Made by a program: the position numbers and the translations under genes. The notes under the pieces are model-generated. The model was not told the DNA's origin, ran no database searches, and saw only the letters and a list, made by a program, of their open reading frames with translations. Below are positions 26,263 to 34,926 of a DNA stretch of 64,000 nucleotides, piece after piece (the first letter of the stretch is position 1; each line of letters begins with the position of its first letter). This stretch comes from Paractinoplanes toevensis (GTDB lineage Bacteria > Actinomycetota > Actinomycetes > Mycobacteriales > Micromonosporaceae): the NCBI RefSeq assembly GCF_018332695.1, contig NZ_BOQN01000095.1:62001-126000 (forward strand), written 5' to 3'.

Positions 26263-27654
26263 TCAGAGCAACAGGCCGACGCCGGCCCGGCGGGGATCAC
26301 CCGCCGCGCCGGCCTGGCCGACCGCGGTGACCCCGCCGAAGTAGTGGTTGAGGCCGGACCATTGGTTGATCTTCCAGCCGGCGTTGTCCAGGGCAGCCAG
26401 CTCGTCGCGGGGGTAACCGTCCTCGGCGTGCACGGTGTCGCCCACGACGTGGAAGCGCGGCCGTCCGGTCGCCGCGGCCATGTCGAGGCCGTCGACCAGC
26501 ACGCCGAGCAGGGTGTCGATGAGCGCGGTGCGGATGCGCGAGGCCCCGGCCGAGCCCGCCGCCACGGCCAGCCGCCCGTCCGGGTCGATCACCACGAGCG
26601 GGCACATGTTGGACGGCATCCGATCACCCGGCCGGAGGTCCCCGATGATCAGCTCACCCTCGCCGAGCATCGAGTTGAGGTTGATGCCGAGGCCGGGCAG
26701 CCACACGCCGGAGCCCAGCCCGAGGGTCGTGGTGATCACGCAGGCGTTCCCCTCGGCGTCCACCACCGACACGTTGGTGGTCTCACCGACCCGCTGCCGT
26801 CCCTGGTCGCGCAGTGCCTCCGCCAGCCCGAGCGCCCGCTGCGGCCGGGACAGGTCGGCGGGCAGCGCGCCGATCGTGTCCACCACCCGGTTCAGGTCGT
26901 GCCGCGCGCGCACCTGGTGACCGGCGAGCGTGGCCCGGTCGACCGGAGTCTCCAGCACGCGGTATTCGGCCAGGTCACGGGGGCCGAGCGAACCGCCCGC
27001 GGCCCGGACCGAGTCGACGATGACCGGCGCGAGATCACCGGTGTAGAAGATCGACGGCCCGACCGCCGCGAGCGCCTCCATCGCGGTCGCCAGACCTGGG
27101 TGGAAGAGCAGCTCGCCGCCCTGCAGGCGGCGCCCGTTCGGGGTGTAGATCGGGGCACCCTCGCCGTAGGCCAGCGCGGGCGCGCACGCGTCGAGCGTGC
27201 GGGCGTGCGCCTCCGGGGTCGGCACCCCGGTCTTGGCCAGCGCGAAAGCGGGCGCCACCACCTCGGCCCAGGGCAGCCTGCCCCAGCGTCGGTGCACCTC
27301 GCCGCAGCCGGCCGGCACACCGGGCACCGCCGCGCTGGCCCCGCCGATCGAGTAGACCTGCGGCAGGCCGCCGAAGAACACGTCCACCGAGATCATCGGG
27401 CCCGGCTCGGCGTCGCCGTCCAGGCCGGGCGCCGCTACGAAGAAGTCGAGGCAGGTGACCTCGCCGGTGGCCGCCTCGAAGTAGGTGGCGAACCCGCCAC
27501 CGCCCAGCCCGGTGAAGATCGTCTCGGCCGCGCAGGTCGCGAGAACCGCCGCCACCGCCGCATCCGCCGCCGTTCCGCCGTCCTGCAGGATCTGCAGACC
27601 GGCCCGCGCGGTCGCCGGATGGCTGGCGGCAACCCCGGCCGCAACGCTTTTCAT
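26263..27654 (-). CDS. Gamma-glutamyltransferase family protein
   Basis: A 463-residue Ntn-hydrolase of the gamma-glutamyltransferase family, shorter than the usual 530-600. The N-terminal SHPATARAGLQILQDGGTAADAA region and the GGGGFATYF loop are typical. The predicted autocleavage Thr is in ETTNVSVVD at about 305, and the downstream LNSMLGEGE and DRMPSNMCP blocks follow. No signal peptide is seen, so it is probably cytoplasmic. TACGCT on the minus strand (27662-27667) lies 7 nt before the ATG at 27654; an ATG at 27714 is in frame but less likely. It is convergent with the NAD-epimerase gene (4-nt gap). Confidence 0.87.
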   Translation of the reverse strand: MKSVAAGVAASHPATARAGLQILQDGGTAADAAVAAVLATCAAETIFTGLGGGGFATYFEAATGEVTCLDFFVAAPGLDGDAEPGPMISVDVFFGGLPQVYSIGGASAAVPGVPAGCGEVHRRWGRLPWAEVVAPAFALAKTGVPTPEAHARTLDACAPALAYGEGAPIYTPNGRRLQGGELLFHPGLATAMEALAAVGPSIFYTGDLAPVIVDSVRAAGGSLGPRDLAEYRVLETPVDRATLAGHQVRARHDLNRVVDTIGALPADLSRPQRALGLAEALRDQGRQRVGETTNVSVVDAEGNACVITTTLGLGSGVWLPGLGINLNSMLGEGELIIGDLRPGDRMPSNMCPLVVIDPDGRLAVAAGSAGASRIRTALIDTLLGVLVDGLDMAAATGRPRFHVVGDTVHAEDGYPRDELAALDNAGWKINQWSGLNHYFGGVTAVGQAGAAGDPRRAGVGLLL

Positions 27655-27703
27655 CTGGGGAAGCGTAGGCGCCACGGCAAGATCGTGGTTAGCATGCGCG
27701 ACG

Positions 27704-29044
27704 ATGACGACCACCGGTCCCTCTCCGGAAGTACGGCCTGACGGCGTGCTGCCCCGCCGCGTTCTGGCCGGTTATTCGCTGGGTTCGCTGGTCACGGGCG
27801 CCTTCGGCACCGTGCCGGGTTTGCTTCTTCTGCCCTATCTGACCGATACGTTAGGTGTCGCGGCGGGTGTGGCGGGTCTGCTGGTGCTGCTCCCGAAGGC
27901 GTGGGACGTCCTGGTCAACCCGGTCGCCGGCCGCATCTCCGACCGCCGTGGTGACCGGCGAGCTTTCCTGCTCGTCGCCGGCCTGCTGCTCGCCGTGCTC
28001 TTCGCGGCGATCTTCGCCGGCCCGTTCGGCAGCGGCGCCGGTGCGGGCGCCTATGTGGCGATCTCCTTTCTCGCGGCCGCCACGGCGTACGCGTTCTTCC
28101 AGGTGCCCTACGTCGCGATGCCGGCCGAACTTACCGATGGCTACGACGAGCGCACCCGTTTGATGACCTGGCGCGTCGCCGTCCTGGCGCTCGCCATCCT
28201 GGTCTCCGGGGCGCTGGCCCCGCTCGTGGTCGACCAGACCGGCGGTGGCCTCGCCGGGCACCGGTGGTCCGGCGTCTTCGTGGGCGTGCTCATCGTCGTG
28301 GGCACGCTCGGCGTCTACTTCGGCACGCGGTCGGCCGAGACCCGCTCGGCCGGCGAGTCCGAGCCCGATCTGCGCAGCCAGTTGCGCATCGCCGCGGCCA
28401 ACCGGCCGTTCCGCGCGCTGCTGCTGTGCTGGATCGTCCAGGCCGTCGGCGTCGGCACGATGCTGGCCGGAGTGCAGTACTTCGCCGACCACATCGTGCG
28501 GTCCGGCTCCGGCGCGACCTTCCTCTTCGCCGCCTTCGTCGGCCCGGCGCTGCTGGTCATGCCGGTGTGGAGCCGGGTGGGCGCCCGTTTCGGCAAGCCA
28601 CGGTCGCTGGTCGCCGCCTCGCTGCTCTTCGCGGTCGGCGCGCTCATCCTGCTCGCCGCCCCGGCCCTGCCCCCGGTCGCCGTCTATCTCGTGGTCGCCC
28701 TGATCGGCTGCGGTTACGCCGGGCAGCAGGTCTTCTCGCTGTCGATGCTCCCGGACTGCATCGCCTACGACACCGCACGGACCGGCCGACGGCAGGCCGG
28801 GGTCTTCACCGGCCTGTGGACCGCGGGGGAGACGCTCGGGCTGGCCCTCGGGCCCGGGCTCTACGCCTTGATTCTCCAGCTCTTCGGTTATGTCTCGTCG
28901 TCCACCGGCGAGGCCGCCACCCAGGACGGCACCGCGCGGCTCGGTGTGCTGCTCGGTTTCACCGTGGTTCCGGCCGTGCTGGTCGGCGCCGCCATCCTGC
29001 TGTTGGGCGCCTACCGCGATGTCGAGCGGACCCGGGTCGACTAG
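27704..29044 (+). CDS. MFS transporter of the GPH (glycoside-pentoside-hexuronide) type
   Basis: A 446-residue, about 12-TM transporter. The N-terminal half has PKAWDVLVNPVAGRISDRR, the GPH/MFS_2 signature for sodium- or proton-linked sugar uptake (MelB group). The loop after TM6 is charged and TM segments run to the C-terminus. The substrate is not predictable. TAGCAT at 27690-27695 lies 8 nt before the ATG, with no Shine-Dalgarno site. It is divergent from the gamma-glutamyltransferase gene. Its TAG stop (29042) also begins the -10 hexamer of the next gene. Confidence 0.85.
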   Translation: MTTTGPSPEVRPDGVLPRRVLAGYSLGSLVTGAFGTVPGLLLLPYLTDTLGVAAGVAGLLVLLPKAWDVLVNPVAGRISDRRGDRRAFLLVAGLLLAVLFAAIFAGPFGSGAGAGAYVAISFLAAATAYAFFQVPYVAMPAELTDGYDERTRLMTWRVAVLALAILVSGALAPLVVDQTGGGLAGHRWSGVFVGVLIVVGTLGVYFGTRSAETRSAGESEPDLRSQLRIAAANRPFRALLLCWIVQAVGVGTMLAGVQYFADHIVRSGSGATFLFAAFVGPALLVMPVWSRVGARFGKPRSLVAASLLFAVGALILLAAPALPPVAVYLVVALIGCGYAGQQVFSLSMLPDCIAYDTARTGRRQAGVFTGLWTAGETLGLALGPGLYALILQLFGYVSSSTGEAATQDGTARLGVLLGFTVVPAVLVGAAILLLGAYRDVERTRVD

Positions 29045-29053
29045 CGTCATCGC

Positions 29054-30499
29054 ATGTTCGAAGCGCTGCCCGAGCAGGGCGTCCCCGGTGAGCAGGTCCT
29101 CGGCGAGTTGCGTGAGCTCCGCCGGGCCGACCTGCCCACCCACGGCGGCCGCCTCTTCGCCTACGTCTACGACCCCGCCCTCGACGGTCTCGACGAGCTG
29201 GCCCAGGCCGCCTACGCGATCTCCGCGCACGTCAACGGCCTCGACCCGACCGCGTTCCCGTCCCTGCTGGCGATGGAAAATGCGCTGGTCGGCGCGGCGG
29301 CCGGGCTGCTCGGCGGCGACGAGGAGACGGTCGGCAGCGTCACCAGCGGCGGCACCGAGTCGCTGATCCTCGTGGTCAAGGCGGCCCGCGACAGCCGCCC
29401 CGAGCTCGCCACCCCGCGCCTGGTGATCCCGTCCACCGCGCACGCCGCCTTCGCCAAGGCGGCGCACTACCTCCGGGTGGCGCTCGACGTGGTGCCGGTC
29501 GGCCCCGATCTGCGCGCCGACCCCGAGGCCATGGCCGCCGCGATCACCGTCGACACGGTGCTGGTGGCCGCGTCCGCCCCGTCCTACGCGCACGGTGTCG
29601 TCGACCCGATCCCACGGCTGGCCGCGATCGCGGCCGAGCGCGGGGTGCGCTTCCACGTGGACGCCTGCTTCGGCGGCTGGGTGCTGCCCTATCTGCAGCG
29701 TCTCGGTGCCGGCCTGCCGCCGTTCGACCTGTCCGTCCCGGGCGTCACCAGCATCTCGGTCGACCTGCACAAATACGCCTACGCCCCGAAGGGCGTCTCG
29801 ATCCTGCTGCACCGCACCGAGGAGCTCCGCCTCCCGCAGTACTTCGCGTTCGCCGGCTGGCCCGGCTACACGATGATCAACCCGATCGTCTCGTCCACCC
29901 GCTCCGGCGGCCCGATCGCCGCGGCCGTGGCCACCCTGCGCCACATCGGCGACGCGGGCTACCTCGACCTGGCCCGCCACACCCGGGAAGCGGTGTCGGC
30001 CCTGGCCGCGGCGGTCACCGAGACCGACGGCGTCCGCCTCTTCGCCCCGCCCGAGACCAGCGTCGTGTGCCTGGCCACCGACCCGGCAGTCGACATCTTC
30101 GTGCTGGCCGACGAGCTCGCCGCCCGGGGCTGGCACACGCAGCCGCAGATGTCGTTCGGCGACCTGCCCGCCACCATCCACCTCACCGTGACCGCCGCCG
30201 TCGCCCCGACGGCGAAGGAGTTCGCCGCCGACCTGGCTGCCGCCGTCACCACGACCCGCGATCGAGGGCCCGCCCAGCTCCCGGGGCCGATGCTGGAGGC
30301 GGCCGCCTCGCTCACCCCCGAGATGATCACGCCGCAGCTGGTGGCCGGCCTGGCCGACGGGCTCGGCCTGGGCGGCGGCGACTTCACCCGGATGGCCGCG
30401 GTCAACTCCCTGCTCGACGCTGTCCCGCCGGCCCTGCGCGAGGCGCTGCTGACCGGCTTCCTGAGCCTGCTGCAGCGTCCCGGCAGGTCCACGGAGTAG
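29054..30499 (+). CDS. PLP-dependent enzyme, sphingosine-1-phosphate-lyase/decarboxylase-like
   Basis: A 481-residue fold-type I PLP enzyme of the group II decarboxylase/S1P-lyase family. SGGTESLI (about 96-103) binds the cofactor phosphate, HVDACFGGW (about 200) stacks and salt-bridges the ring, and the Schiff-base Lys is in SVDLHKYAYAPKG at about 242. The family cleaves phosphorylated sphingoid bases or decarboxylates amino acids; which applies here is open. TAGCGT at 29042-29047, made from the upstream stop codon, ends 6 nt before the ATG. Confidence 0.85.
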   Translation: MFEALPEQGVPGEQVLGELRELRRADLPTHGGRLFAYVYDPALDGLDELAQAAYAISAHVNGLDPTAFPSLLAMENALVGAAAGLLGGDEETVGSVTSGGTESLILVVKAARDSRPELATPRLVIPSTAHAAFAKAAHYLRVALDVVPVGPDLRADPEAMAAAITVDTVLVAASAPSYAHGVVDPIPRLAAIAAERGVRFHVDACFGGWVLPYLQRLGAGLPPFDLSVPGVTSISVDLHKYAYAPKGVSILLHRTEELRLPQYFAFAGWPGYTMINPIVSSTRSGGPIAAAVATLRHIGDAGYLDLARHTREAVSALAAAVTETDGVRLFAPPETSVVCLATDPAVDIFVLADELAARGWHTQPQMSFGDLPATIHLTVTAAVAPTAKEFAADLAAAVTTTRDRGPAQLPGPMLEAAASLTPEMITPQLVAGLADGLGLGGGDFTRMAAVNSLLDAVPPALREALLTGFLSLLQRPGRSTE

Positions 30500-30508
30500 G
30501 TTGACGAC

Positions 30509-31066
30509 GTGGCCGGTCTGCCAGGAGTGCTCGGGGAGCCCATCCGGTTCGTTCTGAACTGGGGGAGGCGCTATTCGCTCTGGGTGTTCAACTTCGGGCT
30601 GGCGTGCTGCGCGATCGAGTTCATCGCGTCCAGCATGAGCCGGCACGACTTCATGCGCCTCGGCGTGATCCCGTTCGCGCACGGCCCCCGCCAGGCCGAC
30701 CTCATGGTCGTCTCCGGCACGGTCACCGACAAGATGGCCCCGGCCATCAAGCGGCTGTACGACCAGATGCCCGAGCCGAAATACGTGATCTCCTTCGGCA
30801 GCTGCTCCAACTGCGGTGGCCCCTACTGGGATTCCTATTCGGTGACCAAGGGCGTCGACCAGTTGATCCCGGTCGACGTCTACGTTCCCGGCTGCCCGCC
30901 CCGGCCCGAGGCGCTGCTGCACGGCATCCTGCGCCTGCAGGAGAAGATCGCCGCCGAGCAGTCCGGTCCGGGTGGCGTGCCGCGGCCCGACCCGATCACC
31001 CGGCCTCGCGACGCTTCCTCTCTGACTGCCCCGATGGTCACTCCGCCGATGGTCACCGCCGACTAG
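30509..31066 (+). CDS. nuoB: NADH-quinone oxidoreductase subunit B
   Basis: A 185-residue complex I subunit that holds the terminal N2 [4Fe-4S] cluster. The tandem Cys pair (GLACCAIEF), GSCSNCGGPYW and VPGCPPRPEA cluster ligands are all present. The C-terminal 35 residues are a Pro-rich extension. The start is GTG. TAGGTT at 30497-30502 overlaps the stop of the gene before and ends 6 nt before this GTG. NuoB normally packs against NuoD, C and I; nuoD is absent here and the next gene is a DUF2252 gene. Confidence 0.95.
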   Translation: MAGLPGVLGEPIRFVLNWGRRYSLWVFNFGLACCAIEFIASSMSRHDFMRLGVIPFAHGPRQADLMVVSGTVTDKMAPAIKRLYDQMPEPKYVISFGSCSNCGGPYWDSYSVTKGVDQLIPVDVYVPGCPPRPEALLHGILRLQEKIAAEQSGPGGVPRPDPITRPRDASSLTAPMVTPPMVTAD

Positions 31067-31076
31067 TCTGCGCATC

Positions 31077-32372
31077 ATGAGTGCGCGCGCGGATTTCATC
31101 ATCGACGTTCTGGCCAGGGAGTTCGGCGAGCTGATGGCGCTCGACCCGACCGCCTTCCGGCGGAAGTTCCGAAAGATGGCGGCCTCGCCGTTCGCCTTCT
31201 ACCGGGGCAGCGCCTCACTCTTCTACGCCGACCAGACGAGCGCGTTCGCCGATGATCGTTTCCTCGACGAGCAGACCAGCCGGGTCTGGATCCACGGCGA
31301 CCTGCACGCGGAGAACTTCGGCACCTACATGAACTCGTCGGGCGTCCTGGTCTTCAACGTCAACGACTTCGACGAGGCCTACGTGGGGCCGTTCTCCTGG
31401 GACCTCAAGCGCTTCGCGGCCAGCCTCGCACTGATCGGCTATCAGAAGGCGCTGTCCGACGACAACATCACCGCGCTGGTCAAGGCGTTCGCCCAGTCCT
31501 ACCTGATCGAGCTGCGGGCGATCGCGACCGGCGGCGACGACGCGATCGGCTCGATCACCCTGGAGACGGCCGACGGTGTGCTGCGCCGGGTGCTGCAGGA
31601 GGCGCGCCTCAACACCCGGGTCGACCTGCTGGCCGGCCAGACCACGATCGACGACTACGAGCGCCGGTTCTCGCTGGGCGACGGCGTGTTCGAGGTCGAC
31701 GAGGTGACCGTGTCCCTGGTCCAGGCCGCCTTCGACGACTACCTGGGCACGCTGCCCGAGAAATCCCGGCCGCTGGCCACCAACATCAAGGACATCAAGC
31801 TGCGCAAGGGCGTGGGCATCGGCTCGGCCGGCCTGCCGTCCTACAACCTGCTGCTCGAGGGCCACACCCAGGCCCTGGAGAACGACGTGATCATCTACAT
31901 GAAGCAGGCTCAGGTGCCGGCGGTGGCCCGCTGGATCGACGACGAGCGGGTCAAGTCGTACTTCAAGCACCAGGGCCACCGCACCGCCGAGTCGCAGCAC
32001 GCCCTCCAGGCGCACGCCGACCCTTGGGTCGGCTACACCACGCTCAACGGCGTCGGCCAGCTGGTCGCCGAGGTTTCCCCCTACGCGGCCGACCTCGACT
32101 GGGCCGACGTGAACGAGCCCGACGAGCTGCTCGGCGTCATCACCGACCTGGGCCGGGCGGTCGCCCGCATGCACTCGGTGGCCGACGACGAATCCACCCA
32201 CGACCTGGTCGACTTCTCCACCGAGGAGTCGATCGTGGCAGCCGTCGACAAGGACGAGAAGGGCTTCGTCGACCACCTCGTCGACTTCGCCCACCGCTAC
32301 GGCGACCAGGCCCGCGAGGACCACCAGGACTTCGTCGACGTCTTCCGTAACGGACGGCTGCCGGGCCTCTGA
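31077..32372 (+). CDS. DUF2252 family protein (kinase-like fold)
   Basis: A 431-residue DUF2252 protein. It shows FYRGSAS (about 40), HGDLHAENFG (about 76-85), and FNVNDFDEAYVGPFSWDLKRFAAS split around about 96-119. These motifs recall the catalytic loop and metal-binding Asp of aminoglycoside phosphotransferase-like kinases, so an ATP-dependent phosphotransfer role is suspected, not known. It interrupts the nuo locus between nuoB and nuoC, with 10 nt after nuoB. TAGTCT at 31064-31069, containing the nuoB stop, ends 7 nt before its ATG. Confidence 0.88.
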   Translation: MSARADFIIDVLAREFGELMALDPTAFRRKFRKMAASPFAFYRGSASLFYADQTSAFADDRFLDEQTSRVWIHGDLHAENFGTYMNSSGVLVFNVNDFDEAYVGPFSWDLKRFAASLALIGYQKALSDDNITALVKAFAQSYLIELRAIATGGDDAIGSITLETADGVLRRVLQEARLNTRVDLLAGQTTIDDYERRFSLGDGVFEVDEVTVSLVQAAFDDYLGTLPEKSRPLATNIKDIKLRKGVGIGSAGLPSYNLLLEGHTQALENDVIIYMKQAQVPAVARWIDDERVKSYFKHQGHRTAESQHALQAHADPWVGYTTLNGVGQLVAEVSPYAADLDWADVNEPDELLGVITDLGRAVARMHSVADDESTHDLVDFSTEESIVAAVDKDEKGFVDHLVDFAHRYGDQAREDHQDFVDVFRNGRLPGL

Positions 32373-32395
32373 TCCAAAAAACATAGGATGACGCC

Positions 32396-33007
32396 ATGAC
32401 GCCCGAAGAGGTCGGCGAACGCCTGGTCGCCCTGATGGAGGACACCACACCGGAGACCCCCGACAAGGGAAACGCGACCGCGTCCGTCTCCGGCGGCGGT
32501 CCCGGCCACGATCGGGCCGTCGTCGACGTGCCGGTCGCCCGCTGGTGGGAGGCGGTCGGCACGGCGAAGCACAACGGCGTGCTGGGCTGCGACTTCTTCG
32601 ACTGGCTGTCCGCGGTCGACGAGCTGGACGACGGCTTCTCGGTCCTCTGCCACCTGTATTCGACCCGCCGCAAGCACTCGCTGCTGCTGCGCACCCGCAT
32701 CTCCCGGGAAGACCCGGTGGTCGAGTCGGTGGTCGAGCTGTTCCCGGGCGCCGCCTGGCACGAGCGGGAGACGTTCGAGATGTTCGGCATCACGTTCGCC
32801 CGGCACCCCGACCTGAAGCCGCTGCTGCTCCCGCCTGGTTTCGAGGGCCATCCGCTGCGCAAGGAGTTCGTGCTGGCGGCCCGAGTGGCCAAGGCCTGGC
32901 CGGGTGCGAAGGAGCCGGGCGAGTCCGAGGCCGGCACGACCAAGCGCGCCCCGATGCGCCCGCCGGGCGTGCCCGATCCCGCCGAGTGGGGACCGAACGC
33001 CCGATGA
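32396..33007 (+). CDS. nuoC: NADH-quinone oxidoreductase subunit C
   Basis: A 203-residue peripheral-arm subunit of complex I. The conserved C-terminal signature is present: HERETFEMFGITFARHP, then LLLPPGFEGHPLRKEF. The last 35 residues are a Pro/Arg-rich extension. In complete operons nuoD follows nuoC directly; here the stop overlaps the nuoH start by 4 nt, so nuoD and nuoE-G are missing. TAGGAT at 32384-32389 ends 6 nt before the ATG. Confidence 0.93.
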   Translation: MTPEEVGERLVALMEDTTPETPDKGNATASVSGGGPGHDRAVVDVPVARWWEAVGTAKHNGVLGCDFFDWLSAVDELDDGFSVLCHLYSTRRKHSLLLRTRISREDPVVESVVELFPGAAWHERETFEMFGITFARHPDLKPLLLPPGFEGHPLRKEFVLAARVAKAWPGAKEPGESEAGTTKRAPMRPPGVPDPAEWGPNAR

Positions 33008-33966
33008 TGCCGCTCTGGCTCGATCTCACCATCCGCGTGGTCGCCGTCGTGGTCGGCTTCCTCACCCTGCCGCTCATCGTCGGCCAGGCCGAACACAAGG
33101 TCATGGCACACATGCAGGGCCGCCTCGGTCCGATGTATGCGGGCGGTTACCACGGCTGGGCCCAGCTGGTCGCCGACGGCGTGAAGTTCGTCCAGAAAGA
33201 GGACATCGCCCCGCGCGACGCCGACCGCCGGGTCTTTCGGCTGGCGCCGCTCGTCGCGCTGTTTCCATACCTCTTGGTGTTGCTGGCCATCCCGCTCGGC
33301 CCGAACGGCCTCGTCGCCCAGCCGTTGGACGTGGGTCTGTTCTTCGTCCTCGCCGTTCTCGGCGTGGGCGTGCTCGCGGTGCTGATGTCGGCATGGGCCA
33401 GCGCCAACAAATACAGCCTGCTCGGCGGCCTGCGCGGCGCGGCCCAGCTGCTCGGTTACGAGCTGCCCCTGGTGCTGGCGGCGGCGAGCGTGGCGATGGC
33501 GGCCGGCACCCTGAGCCTGCCCGGCATCGTCGAGGCATGGAAGCCCTGGTGGCTGCTCTGGCAGGCGCCCGCCGCGATGATCTTCTTCATCGCCGGCTTG
33601 GCCGAGATCCGCCGCCCACCGTTCGACATGCCGATCGCCGACTCCGAGCTGGTCTTCGGCTACATGACCGAATACACCGGCTTGCGGTTCGCGTTCTTCC
33701 TGCTGGCGGAATACGTGGGCATCGTGGTGATCGCGGCCCTGACCACGGTCCTGTTCCTGGGCGGCTGGCACGGCCCGGCCGCCGACCACCTGGGCTGGCT
33801 GTGGACCTTGGTCAAGGTCTTCGCGGTGTCCTTCGTGATCATCTGGTTCCGCGTCACCTACCCCCGCCTGCGCGAGGACCAACTGCAACGCCTCTGCTGG
33901 CTGATCCTGGTGCCGCTGGCCCTGGCCCAACTGGTCCTGACCGCCGCCGTGAAGATCGCGATGTGA
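33004..33966 (+). CDS. nuoH: NADH-quinone oxidoreductase subunit H
   Basis: A 320-residue, about 8-TM subunit that forms part of the quinone channel. It has KVMAHMQGRLGPMYAG near residue 40, the charged loop with ADGVKFVQKEDIAP, and AEIRRPPFDMPIADSELV-like acidic residues in the E-channel. The start overlaps nuoC by 4 nt (ATGA); two successive ATG codons are available. It is followed by an antisense Uma2 remnant before nuoI. Confidence 0.95.
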   Translation: MMPLWLDLTIRVVAVVVGFLTLPLIVGQAEHKVMAHMQGRLGPMYAGGYHGWAQLVADGVKFVQKEDIAPRDADRRVFRLAPLVALFPYLLVLLAIPLGPNGLVAQPLDVGLFFVLAVLGVGVLAVLMSAWASANKYSLLGGLRGAAQLLGYELPLVLAAASVAMAAGTLSLPGIVEAWKPWWLLWQAPAAMIFFIAGLAEIRRPPFDMPIADSELVFGYMTEYTGLRFAFFLLAEYVGIVVIAALTTVLFLGGWHGPAADHLGWLWTLVKVFAVSFVIIWFRVTYPRLREDQLQRLCWLILVPLALAQLVLTAAVKIAM

Positions 33967-34191
33967 TCAGAGGAAACGGGGCTTGATCTGCGCGATCGGC
34001 ACCTTGATCGGCCAAGGTTCCGCCGTGTCGATCTCGACGTCGAAGGTCCCGAACGGGCGATAGATCTCGCTCTCCGGATCAATCTTGTAGGTGTGCAGCT
34101 CGCGGTGCACGCCGTCTTCCGGCATGGCGTCAAGATCGTCAACAGTCCAGCCGTCTGCGGGCGGTAGGTAGTCGCTCATCGCAGCCGTCAT
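33967..34191 (-). pseudogene. Uma2-family (DUF820) remnant with internal deletion
   Basis: The 74-residue product joins an N-terminal piece (PADGWTVDDLDAMPEDGVHREL) to a C-terminal piece (HTYKIDPESEIY through EPWPIKVPI). Both match the two ends of Uma2 PD-(D/E)XK nucleases, which are about 190 residues; about 115 codons including the catalytic core are missing, in frame. TGCAC flanks the junction. GGAGG stands 8 nt before the ATG at 34191. So it may still be translated but cannot be a nuclease. It lies antisense inside the nuo locus. The family identification is from memory of the motifs. Confidence 0.65.
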
Positions 34192-34290
34192 CTTTGGGGC
34201 CTCCAACAGTCGGGCACGGATTCACCGTTCCGGAAGATCCGATGGGGGTGTGCTCGCGTCCGGACGGTCGACGAGGCAGGATGTGCGTTT

Positions 34291-34926
34291 GTGACTGATG
34301 ACGGGGAGCGGGGCGCGCCCGGTAAAGGGCTGGTGCAAGGGCTTGCCGTCACGCTCAAGACGATGACCAAGCCGTCGACGACCCAGCAGTACCCGGACGT
34401 CGAGCCCGAGCTTCCGCCGCGCAGCCGGGGCGTGATCGCGCTGCTCGAGGAGAACTGCACGGTCTGCATGCTGTGCGCCCGCGAGTGCCCCGACTGGTGC
34501 ATCTACATCGACTCGCACAAGGAAGAGGTCGTCGTCCCGGGCGCCGCGCGGGCCCGGCAGCGCAACGTGCTCGACCGCTTCGACATCGACTTCTCGCTCT
34601 GCATGTACTGCGGCATCTGCATCGAGGTCTGCCCGTTCGACGCGCTGCACTGGACCCCCGAGTTCGAGTACGCGGAGACCGACGTGCTCGATCTTCTGCA
34701 CGACAAGAACCGGCTGGGGGAGTGGATGCGCACGGTGCCTCCGCCGCCGGCCCACGACGTGCTCGGCGAACCCTCCAAGGAGGAGGCGACGGCGGCGCGG
34801 AAGGCTGCGGGCCCGGGGGCGGCAACGGCCGCGAAAGCAGATGTACGCCGAGCAACTCCCACAACCGCAGATCGCCCGCCCCGGGAAGCTCGATCCAAGC
34901 CCGAACCACCGGAGCAACCGCAGTGA
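34291..34926 (+). CDS. nuoI: NADH-quinone oxidoreductase subunit I
   Basis: A 211-residue 8Fe ferredoxin subunit holding clusters N6a and N6b. Two cluster motifs are seen: CTVCMLCARECP with a distant Cys, and CMYCGICIEVCP. They are flanked by a C-terminal 60-residue Ala/Pro/Arg-rich extension. The start is GTG at 34291, with no clear ribosome binding site. The stop overlaps nuoJ by 4 nt (GTGA). About 100 nt upstream (34192-34290) hold no gene. Confidence 0.94.
   Translation: MTDDGERGAPGKGLVQGLAVTLKTMTKPSTTQQYPDVEPELPPRSRGVIALLEENCTVCMLCARECPDWCIYIDSHKEEVVVPGAARARQRNVLDRFDIDFSLCMYCGICIEVCPFDALHWTPEFEYAETDVLDLLHDKNRLGEWMRTVPPPPAHDVLGEPSKEEATAARKAAGPGAATAAKADVRRATPTTADRPPREARSKPEPPEQPQ

Noticed and set aside
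27851..31102. 1083-codon open frame on the minus strand
   Set aside because: It lies antisense across the transporter, PLP enzyme and nuoB genes, which all have clear family motifs. Its product is Arg/Gly/His-rich, typical of the third-position GC shadow of high-GC genes.
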